Source: Chitinophaga pinensis (GTDB lineage: Bacteria; Bacteroidota; Bacteroidia; Flavobacteriales_D; Crocinitomicaceae). From it: 5,552 bases of DNA. This document shows, piece after piece, positions 1 through 5,552 of this stretch (the first letter of the stretch is position 1; each line of letters begins with the position of its first letter). The position numbers and the translations under genes were made by a program. The DNA lies in contig CAMATR010000154.1 in NCBI GenBank assembly GCA_945861175.1, forward strand, positions 1 to 5,552, in the 5' to 3' direction. The notes under the pieces were generated by a model. That model worked only from the letters and a program-made list of their open reading frames with translations, made no database searches and was not told where the DNA came from.

Positions 1-1188
1 ATGATAAACTTCTAACGCTTCGAGCTTATAGCTTTCACAGAACAATCGAATGTCGATTGGGTAAGTTTCTTCTTTACCAGAACCAATTGCAATCTTCAAA
101 TAACTGCAAAGGGCTCTATAAATAATTTTAATGCGAGATGATTCTGGAAATTGTGCCTTTACTTTTTCTTCAAGTATTTTTACATCTGTGTCTTCCCAAT
201 AGGTAATTGCCCTTGCAGGCTCCCCATCTCGACCAGCCCGACCTGCTTCCTGAAAATATGCTTCAAGTGATGTGGGAAATTCATAATGGAGAACATACCT
301 TACATTTGGCTTATCTATTCCCATTCCAAAAGCATTTGTAGCAGATATTACCTTTATTTCTCCCTTTAACCAAAGGTCTAACATTGTCTTTCTATCTTCA
401 TTATTCATCCCCCCATGGTAAATCCCACAAGAAATAGTATTCGCTCTTAAAAGGGATGCAACTTCTTTAACACTTTTGCGGGTTTGACAATAAATAATAC
501 CAGAATTGTTAGCGTTACTTCTACAAAATTTTAAAATATCAAAAGTTTTATTTACAGATGGATAGGCCTCATAGCTTAAATTTTTTCTTTCAAATGAGGC
601 TTCATGAATTCTTACATTTTTTAGATTTAACTGCTCTACAATGTCCTTTCTCACAGGTTCCGTAGCAGTTGCTGTTAACGCAATTATTGGCACGCTTGGG
701 TGGACTTCGCGTAATTCGGCAATCTTTAAGAAGGCAGGGCGAAAATCATGACCCCACTCAGAAATGCAGTGCGCTTCATCTATAACGATTAGTCCAATCT
801 GCATTCGTTTAAACCGCTCAATGAATAGTTTTGATTGAATTCTTTCAGGAGATGTGTATAAAAAATCAAGTCCACCAAACCGAGCATTATCCAAAATCAA
901 GTCAATTTCTCGATAATTCATTCCGCTGACAATAGCCTGTGCTCGAAGTCCTCTTTTTGTCAAATTTGAAACTTGGTCTTGCATCAGAGAAATCAATGGG
1001 GAAATAACCAATGTTAAACCTTCTCGGGCTATGCCTGGAACTTGAAAACAAATTGATTTCCCACCGCCAGTGGGAAGTAGTGCTAATGTGTCAAATCCAT
1101 TTATAACATCATCAATAACAGTTTCTTGGGACTTTCTGAATTTATCAAAGCCCCAATATTTCTTCAGTATGTCAAGGCTTTTTTCCAT
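1..1188 (-). CDS. recQ: RecQ-family ATP-dependent DNA helicase (3' part outside window)
   Basis: Superfamily 2 3'-5' DNA helicase, expected to unwind recombination and repair intermediates in the cytoplasm. The frame is open for 396 codons from ATG at 1188 to the left edge, so the C-terminus is missing. Motifs appear in RecQ order: motif 0 around YWGFDKFRKSQ (11-21), Walker A PTGGGKS (39-45, Lys44), motif Ia SPLISLMQDQV (63-73), DEAH (137-140), the RecQ aromatic-rich loop CISEWGHDFRP (141-151), LTATAT (171-176), motif IV IIYCQTRKS (231-239), motif V ATNAFGMGIDKP (283-294) and motif VI QEAGRAGRDG (313-322). The 74 residues seen after motif VI have only Cys361 and Cys384 and no CxxC, so the zinc-binding site of E. 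coli RecQ is not where expected. This fits a variant RecQ that I recall from Bacteroidota, often a second paralogue. Its start faces the aminotransferase gene across a 101-bp spacer. No Shine-Dalgarno sequence is seen. The family is certain; orthology to classical RecQ is not. Confidence 0.95.
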   Translation of the reverse strand, partial: MEKSLDILKKYWGFDKFRKSQETVIDDVINGFDTLALLPTGGGKSICFQVPGIAREGLTLVISPLISLMQDQVSNLTKRGLRAQAIVSGMNYREIDLILDNARFGGLDFLYTSPERIQSKLFIERFKRMQIGLIVIDEAHCISEWGHDFRPAFLKIAELREVHPSVPIIALTATATEPVRKDIVEQLNLKNVRIHEASFERKNLSYEAYPSVNKTFDILKFCRSNANNSGIIYCQTRKSVKEVASLLRANTISCGIYHGGMNNEDRKTMLDLWLKGEIKVISATNAFGMGIDKPNVRYVLHYEFPTSLEAYFQEAGRAGRDGEPARAITYWEDTDVKILEEKVKAQFPESSRIKIIYRALCSYLKIAIGSGKEETYPIDIRLFCESYKLEALEVYH

Positions 1189-1204
1189 TGAGACATTATA
1201 TTGA

Positions 1205-1240
1205 TAAAGTTAAATATTTTAATTCTTCTAACGTTTCAAA
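1205..1240 (-). promoter_or_regulatory. Weak candidate promoter for recQ
   Basis: On the minus strand a TTTG (1240-1237) is followed 24 bp later by TAACTTTA (1212-1205), one mismatch from the Bacteroidota -7 consensus TAnnTTTG. It would leave a leader of about ten bases before the ATG at 1188. The spacing is longer than usual (about 19-21 bp) and the region is AT-rich, so chance matches are likely. This is an inference from consensus only. Confidence 0.2.
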
Positions 1241-1243
1241 TTA

Positions 1244-1274
1244 TTTGTTAAATCAGGTATTCTGCTTATATTCG
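1244..1274 (+). promoter_or_regulatory. Candidate Bacteroidota-type promoter for the aminotransferase gene
   Basis: TTTG at 1244-1247 lies 19 bp before TATATTCG at 1267-1274, which matches TAnnTTTG except for one base. Element identity and spacing suit the primary sigma factor of Bacteroidota. Transcription would begin close to 1280, leaving a very short leader before ATG 1290. The -33 element is one arm of the 11-bp palindrome CAAATTATTTG (1237-1247), whose other arm gives a TTTG on the opposite strand. Prediction only. Confidence 0.4.
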
Positions 1275-1289
1275 TCTTTTATACTAGCT

Positions 1290-2360
1290 ATGTTACAAGA
1301 TACACTCTCGGTAAAAGTTACTCGTTCTGAAAACTCAAGAATTGGGCAAGTAGATTGGGAAAACCTTCAGTTTGGAAGAGTATTTTCAGATCACATGTTG
1401 GTGATGGATTACAAGGATGGTGTATGGCAACAACCAGAAATTTTGCCCTTTGCGAATCTTAGTCTTCATCCTGCCACATCTGCCATTCATTATGGGCAGT
1501 CAATTTTTGAAGGATTAAAAGCTTATCGTCAGGACAATGGTGATGTAATTATTTTTCGCCCAGACATGAATGCCAAGCGTTTTGAAGAGTCATGCGAAAG
1601 AATGTGTATGCCTGTTGTACCAAATGATCTTTTTGTTGAATTGATCCGTAAAGCAGTAGAAGTTGACAGTAATTGGATCCCTGACAAGGAGGGTTATTCT
1701 CTTTATATAAGACCATTTCTATTTGCAACGGATGGTTTTGTTGGGATTCGTCCTTCCGAAACATATAAATTTATTGTTTTTACTTGCCCCGTAGGTCAAT
1801 ATTACAATGATCCAGTGAAAGTAAAAATAGAGGAATACTATACACGTGCTGCTGTAGGTGGTGTCGGGCGTGCCAAAACAGCAGGTAATTATGGAGCATC
1901 ATTATTTCCGGCGAGAAAAGGGCAATTACAAGGTTTCGATCAATTGGTTTGGACAGACGCTCTCGAGCATAAGTACATAGAAGAATCTGGCACAATGAAT
2001 ATTGTATTTGTAATTGATGGTGTACTCGTTACTCCTTCAGAGGATTCTGACACCATTTTAAGAGGAATTACTAAACGATCCGTTTTGGAAATCGCGCGTA
2101 GTTGGGGTGTACCAATTGAGGAAAGAAAAGTTTCCGTTCAGGAAATCGTTGATGCGCATAAAAATGGGTCGTTACAAGATGCTTTTGGTGCAGGTACAGC
2201 GGCAACAGTGGCTCAAATCGTTAAAATAGGTTATAGAGATGAAGTCCTTGAGCTTCCAGCTATAGAGACACGACATTTATCAAATAAAATCAAAGAACAT
2301 CTTAATGGAATAAAATCAGGAACCGTGAAAGATGATTACGGCTGGTGCTTAAAAGTTTAA
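1290..2360 (+). CDS. ilvE: Branched-chain-amino-acid aminotransferase
   Basis: Pyridoxal-phosphate enzyme of fold type IV (class IV aminotransferases). It interconverts leucine, isoleucine and valine with their 2-oxo acids using glutamate/2-oxoglutarate, as the last step of synthesis or first of breakdown, in the cytoplasm. The 356-residue length suits the longer, eukaryote-like BCAT form, against about 309 in E. coli IlvE. Visible marks: HYGQSIFEGLKAYR (67-80), YIRPFLFA (139-146), the cofactor lysine as Lys196 in RAKTAGNYGASL (194-205), EESGTMNIVFV (231-241) with the conserved Glu and phosphate-binding turn, and FGAGTAA (299-305). The redox CXXC of mammalian BCATs is absent (GTAATVAQI here). 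The frame is open upstream to a TTG at 1188 that touches the recQ start, but homology begins only after ATG 1290 (MLQDTLSVKV), and a promoter candidate lies between, so 1290 is chosen. The gene stands alone and ends at a strong terminator. Specificity for branched-chain substrates is inferred from family resemblance. Confidence 0.95.
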   Translation: MLQDTLSVKVTRSENSRIGQVDWENLQFGRVFSDHMLVMDYKDGVWQQPEILPFANLSLHPATSAIHYGQSIFEGLKAYRQDNGDVIIFRPDMNAKRFEESCERMCMPVVPNDLFVELIRKAVEVDSNWIPDKEGYSLYIRPFLFATDGFVGIRPSETYKFIVFTCPVGQYYNDPVKVKIEEYYTRAAVGGVGRAKTAGNYGASLFPARKGQLQGFDQLVWTDALEHKYIEESGTMNIVFVIDGVLVTPSEDSDTILRGITKRSVLEIARSWGVPIEERKVSVQEIVDAHKNGSLQDAFGAGTAATVAQIVKIGYRDEVLELPAIETRHLSNKIKEHLNGIKSGTVKDDYGWCLKV

Positions 2361-2365
2361 AAGAT

Positions 2366-2389
2366 AAGGCTTCAATGAAGCCTTTTTTT
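2366..2389 (+). terminator. Intrinsic terminator after the aminotransferase gene
   Basis: AAGGCTTC (2366-2373) pairs perfectly with GAAGCCTT (2377-2384) around a three-base AAT loop, and a run of seven T follows at 2383-2389, overlapping the foot of the stem. It begins five bases after the TAA stop. On the opposite strand the hairpin is followed only by ATCTTTT, so it could at most be a weak reverse terminator for the minus-strand genes. Confidence 0.92.
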
Positions 2390-2675
2390 ATGGGATTAAT
2401 TTAAGTTGTTCATCTAAGTAACATCATTCGTTGCATAATTAGTACCATTTTTTCCGTCTTAATTTGGTTTATTGAAGCTCAAAGTGATTCATGGCTTGGT
2501 GGACTTGAAAACTAGTCAAATTAATGAAATGGTACGATGGGGATTCAAATACGTAGATAAAATAGCTATTCACGACAATTTTGTATATTATATATATCGT
2601 CATTATGAGAATGATACAAAAGAAGTTTCTATATAGAGAACGATTGCCTTATGATTTTTGTAAATCAGCCGTTTC
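2390..2675. other. Gap between converging genes; no convincing gene
   Basis: This stretch separates the 3' ends of the aminotransferase gene (plus) and the EEP-family gene (minus). It holds no recognisable RNA gene, insertion-sequence end or second strong terminator. Stop codons break all plus frames in the first 70 bases. A weak AT-rich hairpin, TGATTT/AAATCA with four bases between the arms (2652-2667), lies just past the EEP stop but has no T-run on either strand. The 9-bp inverted repeat GTACCATTT (2442-2450) / AAATGGTAC (2527-2535) has no evident role. A short open frame at 2472-2636 is listed separately. Confidence 0.6.
2472..2636 (+). other. Doubtful short open frame (possible small protein or gene remnant)
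   Basis: An uninterrupted frame of 55 codons begins at TTG 2472, just after an in-frame TAA at 2457-2462, and ends at TAG 2634-2636. The first ATG is at 2529 and gives 35 residues starting MVRWGFKYVDKIAIHDN, rich in Tyr and charged residues. The text is protein-like but I recognise no family. There is no ribosome-binding site, no promoter of note, and it lies directly downstream of a strong terminator. It could be the tail of a decayed gene, a small gene, or chance. An overlapping minus-strand frame (2603-2469, 44 residues) is equally open, which weakens the case for either. Confidence 0.18.
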
Positions 2676-3629
2676 TCAGGGCGCTAAAACTTTAATCGAT
2701 ACCGGTAAATGATCTGAATACCCCCCCAAGTATTTACTACCACCATAAGTTCTAAAAGGAACAATTTGTTCTTTATATTCTGTTAGTAAAAAGTCAAATG
2801 AGTGGATTATACCAGAATTCTTCACCACTTTAATCCCTTTCTTCTTCATGAATCCTTGAGAAACCATTATATGGTCTAAAACATTCCATTCGTTGTTGTA
2901 ATTGTGGGATCCACCAAACTCGCCGCTTGAAGCAAGAATCATTGGATTTAATTTTTCCTCTATAAGTTTAGGTGATTTGTCAGAAGGGTAGTCATTCAAA
3001 TCGCCCATAAAAACGATCTTGTAATTGCAATTTACTTTTAACAATGAATCAATGAAATACTTAGCCGTTTCTGCAGCTTTAATTCTATTTGGCTCGCTTT
3101 CATCTTGCCCACTTCTTCTACTTGGCCAATGATTAACTAGTGTAAAAATTGTGTCTTTATTATGAGCGTATTTGGCCCAAAGAATATCTCTAGTTGATGG
3201 TGACTCTTGCCCTGGAAGCAGAAAACGCAACTTTCCGGATGCAGCAACCTTTAAATAACTGCTATCATAAATCATTGCAACATCAATCCCTCTTGCATCA
3301 GGGCTTTCGTAATGAACTAGACCGAACAAATTAGGAAATGCAGATCCTTTAATTATGTCTCTCACTACAGAAGCATTTTCAATTTCACAAAAACCAACGA
3401 TTAACGGAGTATTTAATTCACCAAGCACTTTGTTTATATGCTGAATTTTTTCAATGTATCTATTTGAATTCCATTGGTTTTTTGCACTTGGCAGAAACTC
3501 TGCGTCGTCATTTAAACCATCTATTGTGTCAAATAGATTTTCTACATTGTAAAAGGCAATACTTCTCTCTTTTTGGGCGAAACTGATAGATGAAATGAAA
3601 AGAGCAATAAATAACAATAGTTTAGTCAT
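2676..3629 (-). CDS. Exported endonuclease/exonuclease/phosphatase (EEP) family protein
   Basis: Predicted metal-dependent phosphodiesterase or nuclease of the DNase I-like EEP fold, 317 residues. Residues 1-18 form a signal peptide (Lys3, a hydrophobic core, then ISFA before Gln19), so it should act in the periplasm or outside the cell. The EEP motifs follow in order: FYNVENLFD (26-34, metal-side Asn28), FCEIEN (80-85, metal-binding Glu82), RGIDVAMIYD (113-122), NHWPSRRSG (166-174, catalytic His167), FMGDLNDYP (207-215, Asp210 and Asn212), LDHI (251-254) and YSDHLPV (304-310, Asp306 and His307). All expected catalytic residues are present, so it is probably active; the substrate is unknown. 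Start ATG 3629 is set by the signal peptide. It lies 66 bp after the wbqC-like gene on the same strand and could share its transcript. A G7 run (2721-2727 on the plus strand) falls just before the final motif. No clear terminator follows. Confidence 0.9.
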   Translation of the reverse strand: MTKLLLFIALFISSISFAQKERSIAFYNVENLFDTIDGLNDDAEFLPSAKNQWNSNRYIEKIQHINKVLGELNTPLIVGFCEIENASVVRDIIKGSAFPNLFGLVHYESPDARGIDVAMIYDSSYLKVAASGKLRFLLPGQESPSTRDILWAKYAHNKDTIFTLVNHWPSRRSGQDESEPNRIKAAETAKYFIDSLLKVNCNYKIVFMGDLNDYPSDKSPKLIEEKLNPMILASSGEFGGSHNYNNEWNVLDHIMVSQGFMKKKGIKVVKNSGIIHSFDFLLTEYKEQIVPFRTYGGSKYLGGYSDHLPVSIKVLAP

Positions 3630-3640
3630 GATTGTAATTT

Positions 3641-3699
3641 ATGTAAATTTAGATGATTCGGTAGGTTTACATTTAAATTTAACATGAAATATTTGTCAA
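3641..3699 (-). promoter_or_regulatory. Possible promoter/operator region before the EEP gene
   Basis: The 66-bp gap is very AT-rich. On the minus strand TTGACA (3699-3694), overlapping the wbqC-like stop codon, is followed by TAAATTTA (3681-3674), near TAnnTTTG but only 12 bp away, which is short. A second TAAATTTA lies at 3651-3644. An inverted repeat ATGTAAA (3641-3647) / TTTACAT (3666-3672) flanks the middle of the gap. None of these is decisive; the gap may hold a weak internal promoter or nothing. Confidence 0.2.
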
Positions 3700-4289
3700 T
3701 TTAGTAACCATTTTCGAGCAATAGGGCCTTCGCAAAATAGAATATCCAGAATTGATAAATTTGGTTCGAAACACGATTTGTCGGTAAAGACTTGAATATA
3801 AGTTTGATAAGAGTCAGTTGAATTAAATTCATTCATTCTGAAATCATTACAACTATGAGCTGTAATAAATTCAGATGAGAAATTGAAGTTAAGAGGAAGA
3901 TCTAAAAATTTCATAATTAATTGGACTGTTCTCATGTTAAAATCCACCAAGGAGTCACAATTTGAGTAAATAAGGTCCTGTATTTCATTTGCGTAATCTT
4001 CAAAATAGGGCGATGAAGCGTATGCACTTTCAATAGCTTTCCAATGAATTCTTTGCCAATCAGTGGCGTAACTAATTTCAATATCAATCATTTTTGTCTT
4101 TGAACCATGCGGTTTTGTGACAGGGATGTTGAGTTGTATTCGTCCATTAGCACTTTGGATTTCACAACGACTGCGAAGTGTTTGCTTTACAAAATATTCA
4201 TGCACCTCAAAGACCGTTTCTTCAGAAGCTAGAAGACTTTTGAAATAAACGAGGTTCCCGAAATAAGCAACGGGAAATACCGAATGCAT
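3696..4289 (-). CDS. WbqC-family protein
   Basis: Member of the WbqC-like family, named after a gene in an O-antigen cluster; its biochemical role is not established. The protein has 197 residues, about the usual size, with no signal peptide or membrane segment, so it should be cytoplasmic. Features typical of the family: an N-terminal FPVAYFGNLVYF (5-16), EYFVKQTLRSRCEI (31-44), ANGRIQLNIPV (47-57), a Trp/His block DWQRIHWKAIESAY (77-90) then SPYFEDY (93-99), and the C-terminal FEPNLSILDILFCEGP (174-189). A longer frame from 4358 exists, but family homology begins at ATG 4289 and that start makes a TGATG overlap with the lepB stop, the classic sign of translational coupling. A WbqC gene next to lepB (often with dapB further upstream) is, as I recall, common in Flavobacteriia. 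This hints at a housekeeping role rather than one tied to O-antigen, but that is inference. Confidence 0.88.
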   Translation of the reverse strand: MHSVFPVAYFGNLVYFKSLLASEETVFEVHEYFVKQTLRSRCEIQSANGRIQLNIPVTKPHGSKTKMIDIEISYATDWQRIHWKAIESAYASSPYFEDYANEIQDLIYSNCDSLVDFNMRTVQLIMKFLDLPLNFNFSSEFITAHSCNDFRMNEFNSTDSYQTYIQVFTDKSCFEPNLSILDILFCEGPIARKWLLN

Positions 4290-5552
4290 CAGTGAATCAA
4301 TTTGAATATTCTTTCCCAACGAACACCAATTTCTGGATCTGCGCTCTTCGAGAACCAAACTAAAGAAGCCCGACCCACGACATGGTCCTCAGGAACAAAT
4401 CCCCAAATACGCGAATCAGCTGAATTGTAGCGATTATCTCCCATTAACCAATAATAATTCATTTCGAATTTGTATGTATTCACCTTTTTTCCGTCGATAT
4501 AGATCCCATCCTTTCTTTCTGAAAGAGTATGCCCTTCATAGGCACTTATGATTCGGCGATACCAAGCAATATTGTCTTTGTTAATTTTAACAATCTGTCC
4601 TTTTTTAGGTATTTGAAATTTCGTAAAGTCAGTAATTGTATTGTTGATATAAAGATCCTTTGGAAAATGTCCAATATTACTTAATAGTTCAGCAGTTTTT
4701 GGCATATATCCTTTAATATCTGAGTATTGTGGTTGAACATTTAAATCGAACTTGGTATCAGGATCTCTTTTCTGTAAATCACTTTTTTGTTTCTTTGTTA
4801 AGTTCATTATATAGCTTTGTCCATTATCATTAGAGTAATAATCATTTCTGCTTTTTTCTAGTCCAAACCTTTCAATCATCGTTGCATTTGAGGCTGGTGT
4901 AAAATTGGTTACTATATATTGTAAATTCTGGAATTCTGGAACAAATGCAGGTTGTCCGTTTACATAAAGAATTGATTTTTTAATTTCCAACCAGTCACCT
5001 GGAATACCTACACAGCGTTTGATATAATTTTCTCTTTTATCAACTGGACGATAAACTAATCCGCCGTGTTCGATGTAATTTATACTTTTTTCAGGCATTC
5101 CACCTCGACAATAAGTTACACCCTTAGTCATTTCAATTTGAGCTATACGTTTCCATTTAGGTATTGAATTAAAAAAATCTACAGCGAACGTATCAATAAA
5201 CATATCATATGCCAATGCTTGATCACCACCTGATTTGTTGACAATCATATCAACTTTTTCTGGGTATCGTTGTTTAAAATCTTCCTTCCAATAAAAAAAT
5301 GCTTCATCGTTCAAAATCCCATGGTAATCATGCCCCATAAGTCCATCAGGCATTCTAGGGTCATAAACAGCAGTATCACCTGAAGGATAATTAAAAACTA
5401 CAACATCATTCCGATTTACATCACCAAAGCCCGGTAAACGAGTGTAAGATCCTTTTTCAATTGTTGTATATGATTTAATGTTCACCCAAGGAACTGTGTT
5501 GTGGACAAGCGGAAATGACAAAGGAGTAACAGGTACTTTAGGTCCGTAAGCT
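4289..5552 (-). CDS. lepB: Signal peptidase I, Bacteroidota long form (5' part outside window)
   Basis: Membrane-bound serine protease (family S26) that removes signal peptides from exported proteins, with its catalytic domain on the outer face of the inner membrane. The frame is open from the right edge to TGA at 4291-4289, giving 420 visible residues. The N-terminal membrane segment and the SM.P box with the catalytic serine lie beyond 5552. The TTG at 5521 is an internal leucine, since homology (AYGPKVPVTPL) continues upstream of it. Visible boxes, numbered from the first full codon: RNDVVVFNYP (47-56, box C), YIKRCVGIPGD (176-186, box D) with the general-base lysine at 178, and GDNRYNSADSR (371-381, box E) followed by WGFVPEDHVVGRASLVWFS. 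About 120 residues separate C from D and about 185 separate D from E, far more than in E. coli LepB (324 residues in total). This suits the phylum's enlarged form. The stop overlaps the wbqC-like ATG by one base. Confidence 0.95.
   Translation of the reverse strand, partial: AYGPKVPVTPLSFPLVHNTVPWVNIKSYTTIEKGSYTRLPGFGDVNRNDVVVFNYPSGDTAVYDPRMPDGLMGHDYHGILNDEAFFYWKEDFKQRYPEKVDMIVNKSGGDQALAYDMFIDTFAVDFFNSIPKWKRIAQIEMTKGVTYCRGGMPEKSINYIEHGGLVYRPVDKRENYIKRCVGIPGDWLEIKKSILYVNGQPAFVPEFQNLQYIVTNFTPASNATMIERFGLEKSRNDYYSNDNGQSYIMNLTKKQKSDLQKRDPDTKFDLNVQPQYSDIKGYMPKTAELLSNIGHFPKDLYINNTITDFTKFQIPKKGQIVKINKDNIAWYRRIISAYEGHTLSERKDGIYIDGKKVNTYKFEMNYYWLMGDNRYNSADSRIWGFVPEDHVVGRASLVWFSKSADPEIGVRWERIFKLIH

Noticed and set aside
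1188..1289. 34-residue N-terminal extension of the aminotransferase from TTG 1188
   Set aside because: It would overlap the recQ start, has no family resemblance, and would place the likely promoter inside the gene; ATG 1290 gives the normal family length.
1549..1995. Two 71-codon minus-strand frames inside the aminotransferase gene
   Set aside because: They are antisense shadows of a strongly conserved coding region and resemble no family.
2442..2535. 9-bp inverted repeat GTACCATTT/AAATGGTAC as ends of a small mobile element
   Set aside because: It is short, has no flanking target duplication that I can see, and can arise by chance in AT-rich DNA.
2469..2603. 44-residue minus-strand frame in the gap
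   Set aside because: No family resemblance, no promoter or ribosome-binding site, and it is antisense to an equally plausible frame.
2652..2667. Hairpin TGATTT/AAATCA as terminator of the EEP gene
   Set aside because: The six-pair stem is AT-rich and no T-run follows on the minus strand.
4290..4358. 23-residue N-terminal extension of the WbqC-like protein
   Set aside because: It lies wholly within the lepB 3' end in another frame, and the family's N-terminal motif begins right after ATG 4289.
5519..5521. TTG at 5521 as the lepB start
   Set aside because: The frame stays open to the window edge with LepB-like sequence, and a start here would lack the membrane anchor and catalytic serine.

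Overview
The window is an AT-rich stretch of what looks like an ordinary core chromosome of a Bacteroidota bacterium, most likely in or near the Flavobacteriia. Four things suggest this. LepB has the long, insertion-bearing architecture of that phylum and sits directly in front of a WbqC-family gene. The RecQ is a variant form I associate with the phylum. The starts lack Shine-Dalgarno sequences. One candidate promoter resembles the Bacteroidota TTTG/TAnnTTTG consensus. The species cannot be named from the sequence.

Layout, left to right. Positions 1-1188 (minus strand) hold the first 396 codons of a RecQ-family helicase that runs off the left edge. A 101-bp divergent spacer with candidate promoters separates it from a complete branched-chain aminotransferase gene (1290-2360, plus strand), which ends at a clear intrinsic terminator (2366-2389). 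About 285 bp without a convincing gene follow, including a doubtful short open frame at 2472-2636. The rest of the window is a minus-strand series. It reads, in transcription order, lepB (signal peptidase I, entering from the right edge), a WbqC-family gene overlapping it by one base (TGATG), and, after 66 bp, a gene for an exported endonuclease/exonuclease/phosphatase (EEP) family protein (2676-3629).

The genes do not form one pathway. The aminotransferase acts in leucine, isoleucine and valine metabolism, RecQ in DNA repair, and LepB in removal of signal peptides. lepB and the wbqC-like gene are probably co-transcribed and translationally coupled. The EEP gene may be read from the same transcript or from its own promoter in the 66-bp gap.

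I found no mobile element, CRISPR array, RNA gene, toxin-antitoxin pair or defence system, and nothing that supports a new multi-gene system. The points most worth a second look are a seven-G run just before the last catalytic motif of the EEP gene, the missing canonical zinc site in the visible part of RecQ, the large LepB insertions, the lepB/wbqC coupling and the unexplained 2390-2675 gap.
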